60,673 nt of DNA, from positions 1,221 to 61,893 of the forward strand of contig NZ_QUAK01000066.1 in assembly GCF_003429565.1 (NCBI RefSeq), read 5' to 3'. This stretch comes from Streptomyces triticagri. GTDB taxonomy: Bacteria > Actinomycetota > Actinomycetes > Streptomycetales > Streptomycetaceae. Within the stretch, counting starts at the first letter, position 1, and each line of letters opens with the position of its first letter. This document shows positions 1 through 8,098 of this stretch, piece by piece. Both the position numbers and the translations under genes were made by a program. The notes under the pieces are model-generated. The model was not told the DNA's origin. It worked only from the letters and a program-made list of their open reading frames with translations, and ran no database searches.

Positions 1-780
1 GTGGTCACCCTCCTCGGCGGCCCGGCCCAGGACCGCCTCGACGGCGCCGAGATGGCCGTACTGCTGTCCCTGCTCCACCGGTCCATCACCGGCCGGCACA
101 CCGACCGCTCGGTGGCACACATCGGCCACCTCCTCGACCGTATCCACAGCGCACACAACGACGAACGGCTGCGCATCTCCCGCGAACTGCACGACGAGGT
201 CGCGGGCCAGCTCGGCGCGGCCCTCAACTCGCTCGAACTCGCCGACCTCTACCGCGCCGACCGCCCCGCCGACGCCGAGGAGAAGGCAGGCACCGCCCGC
301 GACCAGGTGCAGGCCTCGCTGACGAGCCTCCGCGAGGTGATGACCGGCCTGCGCCGCCGCATCGACAGCGAGCCGCTGCGCGGCGCACTCCTGAGGGACG
401 TGACCGCGCTCGGCGAGCACCCCGCGGACGTCCGCGTCACGGTGACCGGCGACGAGAGCTGGCTGCGGGCGGGCGTCGCCGAGGAGCTCTACCTCGTCGT
501 CCGGGAGGCACTGCGCAACGCCGTACGGCACGCACACGCACGGCAGGTCGCGGTGGCGGTGCACGTCACACCGCAGGAGGTGCGCGCCACCGTCGAGGAC
601 GACGGCGTCGGCTTCGACCCGCGGGCCGCGGCGCCGGCCGGCCACAGCGGGATCCAGTCCATGCGGGAGCGGGCGGAGCTGCTCGGCGGCAGCCTGACCG
701 TGGAGTCCCGACCCGGGTGCGGGAGCCGCATCCGGGCGTTCGTGCCGTTGAAGGGGGAAGACGATGGCTGGCCGGGCTAA
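1..780 (+). CDS. Two-component sensor histidine kinase, C-terminal part (truncated by window edge)
   Basis: This is a NarL/DesK-type sensor kinase that would autophosphorylate on histidine and pass the phosphate to the regulator encoded directly downstream. The phospho-acceptor motif SRELHDE puts the histidine near residue 64 of the visible part, followed by a HisKA_3-type dimerisation region. A HATPase domain follows, with an N-box (VREALRNAVRHA, about 168-179) and a G-box (DDGVGFD, about 200-206). No sensor or membrane segment is visible, and the open frame begins at base 1, so the gene very probably starts outside the window and GTG at 1 is not a trustworthy start. It overlaps the regulator by 17 bases, which implies translational coupling. 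The stimulus is unknown. Confidence 0.85.
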   Translation: MVTLLGGPAQDRLDGAEMAVLLSLLHRSITGRHTDRSVAHIGHLLDRIHSAHNDERLRISRELHDEVAGQLGAALNSLELADLYRADRPADAEEKAGTARDQVQASLTSLREVMTGLRRRIDSEPLRGALLRDVTALGEHPADVRVTVTGDESWLRAGVAEELYLVVREALRNAVRHAHARQVAVAVHVTPQEVRATVEDDGVGFDPRAAAPAGHSGIQSMRERAELLGGSLTVESRPGCGSRIRAFVPLKGEDDGWPG

Positions 781-1429
781 GCCCATAAGACTGCTGATAG
801 CCGACGACCACACGCTGTTCCGGGACGGGATCGGCGAGATCCTCACCGCGGTCGGCGGCATCGAGGTGATCGGCGAGGCGCACGACGGCGACGACGTGTG
901 CGACAAGGCCGCCTCCCTGGCGCCCGACGTCATCCTCCTGGACGTCGAGATGCCGGGCCCCGGCGTACGGGAGACCCTGGCGCGGCTGCGCCGGGTCGCG
1001 CCGCGCTCCCGGATCGTGGTGCTCACCATGCACGACGACGTCGCGCTCGCCCGCGAGCTGCTCGGCTCCGGCGCGGGCGCGTACATGGTGAAGGGCTCCA
1101 CGCGTCATGAGCTGATCGCGGCGGTGCACGGCGTGACGGCCGACCGCGGCCCCGGGCACGTCATCCTCTCCGTCTCCAAGCAGGGCCTGGACCGCGCCGG
1201 ACAGCCGCCCGACGAGGTGCTGTCGGAGCGCGAGCGCGAGGTCCTGGCATTGACCGCGGAGGCCCTGAGCAACTCGCAGATCGCCCGCCGGCTCTCCATC
1301 GCCGACGGCACCGTCAAGCGCCACCTGCGCAACATCTACGCGAAGCTGGGCGCCGTCTCCCGCCTGGACGCGGTGAACAAGGCGATCGCCGCCTCCCTGA
1401 TCCCACCCCCACAGGGCAACGAGAACTGA
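764..1429 (+). CDS. LuxR/NarL-family response regulator
   Basis: DNA-binding response regulator of 221 residues, the normal length for the NarL/FixJ family. The receiver domain (about 7-125) has the acidic pair at 14-15 (ADDH), the phosphorylatable aspartate at residue 60 (LLDVEMPG) and the conserved lysine in YMVKGS near 110. A C-terminal LuxR helix-turn-helix (about 150-215) carries the usual LSEREREVL and NSQIARRL motifs. The ATG lies inside the end of the upstream kinase gene, so the two are almost certainly a cognate pair. Target genes cannot be inferred from the sequence. Confidence 0.92.
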   Translation: MAGRAKPIRLLIADDHTLFRDGIGEILTAVGGIEVIGEAHDGDDVCDKAASLAPDVILLDVEMPGPGVRETLARLRRVAPRSRIVVLTMHDDVALARELLGSGAGAYMVKGSTRHELIAAVHGVTADRGPGHVILSVSKQGLDRAGQPPDEVLSEREREVLALTAEALSNSQIARRLSIADGTVKRHLRNIYAKLGAVSRLDAVNKAIAASLIPPPQGNEN

Positions 1430-1433
1430 GATG

Positions 1434-1476
1434 AGCCCCGAGAGCCGAGCCCGAGAGCCGAGAGCCGAGAGCACCG
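1434..1476. repeat. Short GAGAGCC-type tandem repeat
   Basis: A low-complexity run directly after the response regulator stop repeats the unit GAGAGCCGA or GAGCCCGA several times. It is purine-rich on the plus strand. No function is apparent. Confidence 0.4.
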
Positions 1477-1556
1477 ACCGTGAGGAGCGCCACACACGGC
1501 CCGAGCACTCGTCCGAGCCGAAGGCACCGGACAACAACCACCACCGGACGACGAAG

Positions 1557-1587
1557 AAGGGCCGGCGTCGTGATGACGCCGACCCTT
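1557..1587. terminator. Intrinsic terminator between response regulator and tRNA-Leu
   Basis: A hairpin with a 13-base stem (AAGGGCCGGCGTC paired with GACGCCGACCCTT, one mismatch) and a 5-base loop. On the minus strand it is followed by a pyrimidine-rich TTCTTC stretch just downstream of the tRNA-Leu 3' end, so it probably terminates the tRNA and perhaps also the converging regulator gene. Confidence 0.6.
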
Positions 1588-1605
1588 GATCGGTGTACTG
1601 CTCTG

Positions 1606-1689
1606 TGCGCGAGGGGGGAGTTGAACCCCCACGCCCTTTCGGGCACTGGAACCTGAATCCAGCGCGTCTGCCTATTCCGCCACCCGCGC
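1606..1689 (-). tRNA. tRNA-Leu (anticodon CAG)
   Basis: An 84-base tRNA with the long variable arm of class II tRNAs. The acceptor stem GCGCGGG pairs with CTCGCGC, the anticodon loop reads TTCAGGT giving anticodon CAG, and the T-arm contains GGTTCAACTCC-like bases. The discriminator base is A. The 3' CCA is not encoded, as in many Streptomyces tRNAs. CAG reads CTG, a major leucine codon in high-GC genomes. Confidence 0.93.
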
Positions 1690-2033
1690 ATTGGGTGCTG
1701 CCGCCTGCTCGTCCACAAGTGTGCGGCGAGCGCCTGGCGACATCCAGAAGATTAGCACGCTGCACAGGTCGGATTCACATCCGTTCCGGCAGGGCTCCTG
1801 AGCCGTGGACCCTGGCGGGCGGCGGCCGGGAAGCGGACTGCGGTGGCGTGCATGCACCGTCCCGTGGAGGGGAGCATCGCGGGTGCGGGACACTGGATCC
1901 GGCCCCCCTCTACGATCCCGTGTGAGGGGCAACACCCATCCGCAGGCCGCAGAAGGGGAACCAGCCGTTTTCCCGGCGCGTGGATACGATCAGTAAGCAG
2001 TACCAGGATGACTACGACCGGAGGAGGTGCCCC

Positions 2034-2897
2034 ATGGGAGTCCTGAAGAAGTTCGAGCAGCGGCTCGAAGGTCTGGTCAACGGCACCTTCGCCAAGGTGT
2101 TCAAGTCCGAGGTCCAGCCGGTCGAGATCGCGGGCGCCCTCCAGCGCGAGTGCGACAACAACGCCACGATCTGGAACCGCGAGCGGACCGTCGTACCGAA
2201 CGATTTCATCGTGGAGCTCAGCACCCCCGACTTCGAGCGCCTGAGCCCGTACTCGGGCCAGCTCGGCGACGAACTGTCGGCCATGGTGCGGGACTACGCG
2301 AAGCAGCAGCGCTACACCTTCATGGGCCCGATCAAGGTCCACCTGGAGAAGGCGGACGACCTCGACACGGGCCTGTACCGGGTGCGGAGCCGGACCCTCG
2401 CGTCGAGCACCTCGCAGGCCGGCGCCGGCCCCGGTCCGGCGCCCGCTCCGCCCACGGGCGGCGGCGGTGGCGGCTACGGCTACCCGCCGTCGGCCGCACC
2501 CCCCATGCCGCCCGCCCCGCCGCCCGGCGGCCCGGCGCCGCACGGTGGCGGTCCCGGTCAGCCCCCGATGCGTCCGCGGCCCGGACAGCCGGGTGCGGGC
2601 CCCATGCCCGGCGCCCAGACACGGCGCTGGATCGAGATCAACGGCACCCGCCATCAGATCTCCCGCCCGACGATGGTGCTGGGCCGCAGCACCGACGCCG
2701 ACGTGCGGATCGACGACCCCGGCGTCTCGCGCCGGCACTGTGAGATCCGGACCGGAACGCCCTCGACGATCCAGGATCTCGGGTCTACCAACGGCATCGT
2801 GGTGGACGGGCAGCACACCACCCGCGCTACGCTCCGCGACGGCTCGCGGATCGTCGTGGGCAGCACCACCATCATTTACCGGCAAGCCGAAGGGTGA
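2034..2897 (+). CDS. fhaA: FHA-domain protein FhaA (DUF3662-FHA)
   Basis: Phosphothreonine-binding adaptor of 287 residues. The N-terminal ~125 residues form the DUF3662/FhaA domain (MGVLKKFEQRLEGLVNGTF), then a Gly/Pro-rich linker (about 125-195), then a C-terminal FHA domain from about 197 with the phosphopeptide-binding motifs LGRS, SRRH (about 233) and STNG (about 254). In mycobacteria FhaA binds the phosphorylated pseudokinase domain of MviN/MurJ and restrains peptidoglycan synthesis; that role is inferred here. The ATG at 2034 is chosen because GGAGGAGG precedes it at ideal spacing; an in-frame upstream extension lacks such a site. It heads the cluster with fhaB, the phosphatase, rodA, pbpA and the kinase. 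Confidence 0.92.
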   Translation: MGVLKKFEQRLEGLVNGTFAKVFKSEVQPVEIAGALQRECDNNATIWNRERTVVPNDFIVELSTPDFERLSPYSGQLGDELSAMVRDYAKQQRYTFMGPIKVHLEKADDLDTGLYRVRSRTLASSTSQAGAGPGPAPAPPTGGGGGGYGYPPSAAPPMPPAPPPGGPAPHGGGPGQPPMRPRPGQPGAGPMPGAQTRRWIEINGTRHQISRPTMVLGRSTDADVRIDDPGVSRRHCEIRTGTPSTIQDLGSTNGIVVDGQHTTRATLRDGSRIVVGSTTIIYRQAEG

Positions 2898-2907
2898 AGC
2901 GGGGGCA

Positions 2908-3417
2908 ATGTCAGAGCTGACCCTGACGGTCATGCGGCTGGGTTTCCTGGCCGTCCTGTGGCTGTTCGTGATCGTGGCCGTCCAGGTCATCCGCAGCGAC
3001 CTGTTCGGCACACGTGTCACACAGCGCGGCGCACGCCGCAATGCGGCGTCGCGCCAGCAGGGGGCACCGGCCTCGGCGCCGCCTGCACCCCGGCAGCAGC
3101 AGGGGGGACGTCAGCGCCGCGGGGCGCCGACGAAGCTGGTCGTGTCGGAGGGCACGCTCACCGGCACGACGGTGGCGCTCCAGGGCCAGACGATCTCGCT
3201 CGGCCGGGCGCACGATTCGACGATTGTGCTGGACGACGACTACGCGTCCAGCAGGCATGCCAGGATTTACCCGGACCGCGACGGTCAGTGGATCGTCGAG
3301 GACCTCGGGTCCACCAATGGCACGTATCTCGACCGGGCCCGGCTGACGACGCCGTCCCCGATCCCGCTCGGCGCGCCGATTCGCATCGGCAAGACCGTGA
3401 TCGAGCTGCGGAAGTAG
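2908..3417 (+). CDS. fhaB: Membrane-anchored FHA-domain protein FhaB
   Basis: Protein of 169 residues with one N-terminal transmembrane helix (about 6-26, LGFLAVLWLFVIVAVQVI), a basic Gln/Pro-rich linker and a C-terminal FHA domain (about 75-169) with LGRAHDS, SSRHAR and the closing STNGTYL motif. It lies 10 bases after fhaA and before the PP2C phosphatase. The mycobacterial counterpart (FhaB/FipA) is a phosphothreonine-binding partner of the Ser/Thr kinases and is linked to division; the same role is inferred here. ATG at 2908 follows a GGGGG-rich weak ribosome binding site. Confidence 0.9.
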   Translation: MSELTLTVMRLGFLAVLWLFVIVAVQVIRSDLFGTRVTQRGARRNAASRQQGAPASAPPAPRQQQGGRQRRGAPTKLVVSEGTLTGTTVALQGQTISLGRAHDSTIVLDDDYASSRHARIYPDRDGQWIVEDLGSTNGTYLDRARLTTPSPIPLGAPIRIGKTVIELRK

Positions 3418-3506
3418 TGCTACGACATGAATAGGCGCGAGCGGAGTGAGCGAGCCGACACGGTCGAGAAGGACCGGAGCTCGTTCCCGACCGGAGGGTG
3501 GGCACC

Positions 3507-5060
3507 GTGCGGATGTACCCGGAGCCGACGGGCGAGGTGCGCATGAGTCTGTCACTGCGCTTCGCCGCCGGATCGCACAAAGGCATGATCCGCGAGGGCA
3601 ACGAGGACTCGGGGTACGCCGGTCCGCGGTTGCTCGCCATCGCCGACGGCATGGGGGGCCAGGCCGCCGGTGAGGTGGCGAGCTCGGAGGTCATCTCCAC
3701 CCTCGTACAGCTCGACGACGACGTGCCCGGTTCGGACATCCTGACGTCGCTCGGGCAGGCCGTGCAGCGGGCGAACGACCAGCTGCGCGTGATGGTCGAG
3801 GAGGACCCCCAGCTCGAGGGCATGGGGACGACCCTGACCGCGCTCCTGTGGACCGGCCAGCGGCTCGGTCTGGTGCACGTCGGCGACTCCCGGGCGTATC
3901 TCCTTCGGGACGGTGTGCTGACCCAGATCACCCAGGACCACACCTGGGTGCAGCGGCTCGTCGACGAGGGGCGGATCACCGAGGAGGAGGCCACCACGCA
4001 CCCGCAGCGCTCGCTCCTGATGCGTGCGCTCGGCAGCGGTGACCATGTCGAGCCGGATCTGTCGATCCGTGAAGTCCGCGCCGGCGACCGGTACTTGATC
4101 TGCTCCGACGGCCTCTCCGGGGTCGTCTCGGACCAGACGATGGAGGAGACCCTCGCCAGCTACCAGGGCCCGCAGGAGACCGTGCAGGAGCTGATCCAGC
4201 TCGCCCTGCGCGGCGGCGGCCCGGACAACGTGACGGTGATCGTCGCCGACGTCCTGGACATCGACGGCGGTGACACCCTGGCCGGCCAGCTGGTGGACAC
4301 CCCGGTCGTGGTGGGCGCGGTCGCGGAGAACCAGCACCAGTCGGGCGACGGCGGCGCGATGCAGACCCCGGCGGGACGTGCGGCGGGCCTCGGCCGTCCG
4401 GTCCCTCCGCAGCCGGCCGGGGGCTTCGGCCCGCCCGGCAGCGGTGAGCCCGACGCGTACGTCCCGGAGGGCGGCTACGGCCTGTACGACGACGAGGACT
4501 TCGTCAAGCCGCGCGGCAGACGCCGGTGGCTGAAGCGGTCGTTCTTCATCGTCCTCGCCCTCGCGGTGCTCGGCGGCGGCCTCTACGCGGGCTACCGCTG
4601 GACGCAGACCCAGTACTACGTCGGCTCGAACGAGGACCACGTGGCGCTGTACCGCGGCATCAGCCAGGACCTCGGCTGGGTGGAACTGTCCAAGGTCGAG
4701 CAGGATCACCCCGGTATCGAACTCAAGTACCTGCCGCCGTACCAGCGCAAGCAGGTCGAGGGCACCATCACCGAGAGCAGCCTGGACGACGCGCGCACCA
4801 AGATCCGTGAGCTCGATGTGCAGGCCAGCGCTTGCAAGAAGGAAGCGGAGCGGGTCGCTGCCGAGCGCGAGAACAACGCGGGCAAGGGCGAGGGCGAGGC
4901 CGGCGGCACGACCGGCACGGCCCCGCAGACCGCGAAGCCCACGGACCCCGCATCGCCCTCGGGCGACGGGAAGTCCGACAAGAAGGCGCCGACTCCCACA
5001 CCGCTGCCCAGCTTCTCGGACGACGAGAAGAAACTGGTCTCGCTGTGCGGCAAGCAGTAG
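3507..5060 (+). CDS. pstP: PP2C-family Ser/Thr protein phosphatase (PstP)
   Basis: Metal-dependent phosphatase of 517 residues that would reverse phosphorylation by the kinase encoded 3 kb downstream. The catalytic domain covers about residues 12-255 with the PP2C motifs NEDSG, ADGMGG, GMGTT, VGDSRAYL, SDGLS and GGGPDNVTV. An acidic and Gly/Pro-rich juxtamembrane region leads to one transmembrane helix (about 343-363, FFIVLALAVLGGGLYAGYRW) and an extracellular Thr/Pro-rich tail. Among possible starts, GTG at 3507 has GGAGG nine bases upstream; ATG at 3543 (MSLSLRF, right at the domain start) is the main alternative. Confidence 0.92.
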   Translation: MRMYPEPTGEVRMSLSLRFAAGSHKGMIREGNEDSGYAGPRLLAIADGMGGQAAGEVASSEVISTLVQLDDDVPGSDILTSLGQAVQRANDQLRVMVEEDPQLEGMGTTLTALLWTGQRLGLVHVGDSRAYLLRDGVLTQITQDHTWVQRLVDEGRITEEEATTHPQRSLLMRALGSGDHVEPDLSIREVRAGDRYLICSDGLSGVVSDQTMEETLASYQGPQETVQELIQLALRGGGPDNVTVIVADVLDIDGGDTLAGQLVDTPVVVGAVAENQHQSGDGGAMQTPAGRAAGLGRPVPPQPAGGFGPPGSGEPDAYVPEGGYGLYDDEDFVKPRGRRRWLKRSFFIVLALAVLGGGLYAGYRWTQTQYYVGSNEDHVALYRGISQDLGWVELSKVEQDHPGIELKYLPPYQRKQVEGTITESSLDDARTKIRELDVQASACKKEAERVAAERENNAGKGEGEAGGTTGTAPQTAKPTDPASPSGDGKSDKKAPTPTPLPSFSDDEKKLVSLCGKQ

Positions 5061-5081
5061 GCGCAGGGGGATTTCCACGCC

Positions 5082-6494
5082 ATGAGCAGCAGTACGTCAC
5101 ACACGTCCACGATCGGCGCGATCGGGGCACCGAGCCGGCGTAACACGGAGCTCGGTCTCCTGGTGTTCGCCGTCGTCATCCCGGTCTTCGCCTACGCCAA
5201 CGTGGGCCTCGCCATCAACGACGAGGTGCCGACGGGCATGCTCGGCTACGGCATCGGCCTGGGCCTGCTCGCCGCGGTCGGCCACCTCGTGGTCCGCCGC
5301 TTCGCCCCGTACGCGGATCCGCTGCTGCTGCCGCTTGCGACCTTGCTCAACGGCCTTGGTCTGGTGCTGATCTGGCGGCTCGACCAGTCGGAGCGGCTGC
5401 AGCAGCGCGCGGAGGATTTGTTCGGCGGGTTCACGCCGGATGCGCCGAACCAGCTGATGTACTCGGCGATCGGCATCGCGCTGTTCGTCGCCGTGCTGCT
5501 GATCCTCAAGGACCACCGCATTCTCCAGCGGTACACCTACATCTCGATGGCGGTGGCGCTGGTCCTGCTGATCCTGCCGGTGTTCTTCCCGGCGGTGAAC
5601 GGCGCGAAGATCTGGGTCAGCATCGGCCCGTTCACCATCCAGCCCGGCGAGTTCGCGAAGATCATCATCGCGGTATTCTTCTCCGGGTACCTGATGGTGA
5701 AGCGGGACGCCCTTGCGCTGGCCAGCCGCCGGTTCATGGGCATCTACCTGCCGCGCGGGCGTGACCTCGGGCCGATCATCACGGTCTGGGCGATGAGCCT
5801 GCTCATCCTGATCTTCGAGACGGACCTCGGTACGTCGCTGCTGTTCTTCGGCCTGTTCGTGGTGATGCTCTACGTCGCGACGGAGCGGACCAGCTGGATC
5901 GTGTTCGGTCTGCTGATGTCGGGGGCCGGAGCGGTCGGTGTGGCCACCTTCGAGCCGCATGTGCAGCAGCGGGTGGACGCCTGGCTGCATCCGTTCTCCG
6001 ACACGGTGATGGCGCAGAGCGACCAGATCGCCAACTCGCTGATGGCCTTCGGCTCCGGTGGCGTGCTCGGCACCGGTCTCGGCCAGGGCAATTCGGACCT
6101 GATCGGCTTCGCCGCGAACTCCGACTTCATCCTCGCCACGGTGGGCGAGGAGTTCGGCCTCGCCGGGATGATGGCGTTCCTGCTGCTGTACGGCCTGATC
6201 GTGGAGCGAGGTGTGCGCACCGCGCTCGCCGCCCGCGACCCGTTCGGCAAGCTCCTCGCGGTCGGTCTGTCGGCGGCCTTCGCCATCCAGGTGTTCGTGG
6301 TGGCCGGTGGTGTGATGGGGCTGATCCCGCTGACCGGTATGACGATGCCGTTCGTGGCGTACGGCGGTTCCTCCGTCATCGCCAACTGGGCGCTGATCGG
6401 CATCCTGATCAGAATCAGCGACACCGCCCGCCGCCCCGCCCCGGCCCCCGCCCCGAACCCCGACGCCGAGATGACCCAGGTGGTACGGCCGTGA
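5082..6494 (+). CDS. rodA: FtsW/RodA/SpoVE-family peptidoglycan glycosyltransferase (RodA)
   Basis: SEDS-family integral membrane protein of 470 residues with about ten predicted helices. SEDS proteins polymerise lipid II into glycan strands, working with a class B PBP. Family signatures visible include the FQPGEFAK-like motif (IQPGEFAKIIIA), LIFETDLGTSLLF and the C-terminal GMTMPFVAYGGSS. The next gene encodes a class B PBP whose GTG overlaps this stop by four bases, the expected pairing. Position next to pstP and pbpA matches mycobacterial rodA rather than the division ftsW of the dcw cluster, so RodA is preferred; FtsW-like naming also occurs. Confidence 0.92.
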   Translation: MSSSTSHTSTIGAIGAPSRRNTELGLLVFAVVIPVFAYANVGLAINDEVPTGMLGYGIGLGLLAAVGHLVVRRFAPYADPLLLPLATLLNGLGLVLIWRLDQSERLQQRAEDLFGGFTPDAPNQLMYSAIGIALFVAVLLILKDHRILQRYTYISMAVALVLLILPVFFPAVNGAKIWVSIGPFTIQPGEFAKIIIAVFFSGYLMVKRDALALASRRFMGIYLPRGRDLGPIITVWAMSLLILIFETDLGTSLLFFGLFVVMLYVATERTSWIVFGLLMSGAGAVGVATFEPHVQQRVDAWLHPFSDTVMAQSDQIANSLMAFGSGGVLGTGLGQGNSDLIGFAANSDFILATVGEEFGLAGMMAFLLLYGLIVERGVRTALAARDPFGKLLAVGLSAAFAIQVFVVAGGVMGLIPLTGMTMPFVAYGGSSVIANWALIGILIRISDTARRPAPAPAPNPDAEMTQVVRP

Positions 6495-7951
6495 ACAAGC
6501 CCCTGCGCCGGATCGCGATCTTCTGTGGACTGCTCGTCCTCGCGCTCCTGATCCGGGACAACTGGCTGCAGTACGTGCAGGCCGACGAGCTGCGTACGCA
6601 CGAGAAGAACCGCCGCGTGCTGATCGAGCGGTACGCCCAGGAGCGCGGCAACATCATCGTCGACGGCAAGCCGGTCACCGGTTCGAAGCGGACCACGGGC
6701 AGCGACTTCGCGTACAAGCGGACGTACAAGGACGGCCCGATGTGGGCGCCGGTCACCGGCTTCGCCTCGCAGGCGTACGGCGCCACCCAGATCGAGAACC
6801 TCGAGGACGGCATCCTCACCGGCAACGACGACCGGCTGTTCTTCCGCCGCACCCTCGACATGATCACCGGCAAGAAGCAGGCCGGCGGGGACGTCGTGAC
6901 GACCCTGAACGGCTCCGCCCAGCGCGCCGCCTTCGAGGGCCTGGGGAACAAGAAGGGCGCGGTCGCCGCCCTCGACCCGTCGACCGGCAAGATCCTGGCG
7001 CTCGCCTCGACCCCCTCGTACGACCCGTCGAAGATCGCGGGGAACTCGAAGAACGACGAGAAGGCCTGGACGGACCTCTCCAAGGACCCGAACAAGCCGA
7101 ACGTCAACCGGGCACTGCGTGAGACCTACCCGCCGGGCTCCACCTTCAAGGTCGTCACGGCCGCGGCCGCGCTCGAGCACGACCTGTACGACGGCCCGGA
7201 CGACAAGACCGATTCGCCGCTGCCGTGGACGCTGCCGGACACCCAGACCGAGCTGAAGAACGAGGGCGATCTGCCCTGCAAGAACGCCACCCTGCGCGAG
7301 GCGCTGCGGGTGTCGTGCAACACGGTCTTCGGCAAGGTCGGCGCCGACCTCGGCAAGGACAAGATGCAGGAGACGGCGGAGAAGTTCGGCTTCAACCAGG
7401 AGCAGTTCGTCCCGGTCCGTGCCAATGCCTCGGTCTGGCCGAAGGACATGAACCGGCCGTCGACCGCTCTCTCCTCCATCGGCCAGTTCGAGACGGCGAC
7501 GACCCCGCTGCAGATGGCGATGGTCACCTCGGCGATCGCCAACGACGGCAAGCTGATGCAGCCGTACATGATCGACGAGTTGAGGGCGCCGAACCTCGAC
7601 ACCATCGAGAAGACCAGCCCGAAGGAACTGAGCCGGCCGCTCTCCGAGCCGAACGCCCAGAAGCTGCAGGAAATGATGGAGACGGTCGTCCAGGACGGCA
7701 CGGGAACCAACGCCCAGATCCCGGGCGTCACCGTGGGCGGCAAGACCGGTACCGCACAGCACGGTGTCGACAACAGCGAGGACCCGTACGCCTGGTTCAT
7801 CTCGTACGCGAAGACCGACGACGGTTCGCCGGTCGCGGTCGCCGTGGTCGTCGAGGACAGTGACGCGGACCGCGGGGACATCTCCGGTGGTGGCCTGGCC
7901 GCTCCGATCGCGAAGAACGTCATGAAGGCCGTGATCGACAGCAAGAAGTGA
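6491..7951 (+). CDS. pbpA: Class B penicillin-binding protein (PbpA)
   Basis: D,D-transpeptidase of 486 residues that cross-links peptidoglycan outside the membrane. A single N-terminal membrane anchor (about 9-24, IFCGLLVLALLIRD) is followed by a dimerisation region and a transpeptidase domain with the active-site SxxK tetrad (STFK, serine at about 217), SCN (about 275) and KTG (about 417). The GTG start overlaps the rodA stop as GTGA, so the two are translationally coupled and probably act as one complex. The C-terminal domain ends at 486 with no extension and no PASTA domain. Confidence 0.94.
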   Translation: MNKPLRRIAIFCGLLVLALLIRDNWLQYVQADELRTHEKNRRVLIERYAQERGNIIVDGKPVTGSKRTTGSDFAYKRTYKDGPMWAPVTGFASQAYGATQIENLEDGILTGNDDRLFFRRTLDMITGKKQAGGDVVTTLNGSAQRAAFEGLGNKKGAVAALDPSTGKILALASTPSYDPSKIAGNSKNDEKAWTDLSKDPNKPNVNRALRETYPPGSTFKVVTAAAALEHDLYDGPDDKTDSPLPWTLPDTQTELKNEGDLPCKNATLREALRVSCNTVFGKVGADLGKDKMQETAEKFGFNQEQFVPVRANASVWPKDMNRPSTALSSIGQFETATTPLQMAMVTSAIANDGKLMQPYMIDELRAPNLDTIEKTSPKELSRPLSEPNAQKLQEMMETVVQDGTGTNAQIPGVTVGGKTGTAQHGVDNSEDPYAWFISYAKTDDGSPVAVAVVVEDSDADRGDISGGGLAAPIAKNVMKAVIDSKK

Positions 7952-8048
7952 CGCCGGTCACGGCGGTACCGGTCCTGTATCAGGTCTCGGTTGCGGCCAG
8001 ATCTTGCCGAGGGGGGCCGGTACGGTGTCCCGGGACAGCACACCGCCG

Positions 8049-8068
8049 GACCGCACACGGGTGCGGTC
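8049..8068 (+). promoter_or_regulatory. Inverted repeat in the kinase leader
   Basis: A perfect 8-base inverted repeat, GACCGCAC-N4-GTGCGGTC, lies about 30 bases before the kinase start in the 147-base gap after pbpA. It may be an operator or leader hairpin; nothing in the sequence decides between them. Confidence 0.35.
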
Positions 8069-8098
8069 GGGACTGACGGAGAGGGCTGGTAGGTAGCT

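Noticed and set aside
1709..1717. Isolated DnaA-box-like TCGTCCACA near tRNA-Leu, and the same at 17362-17370
   Set aside because: Single one-mismatch sites without neighbours are expected by chance in this much sequence.
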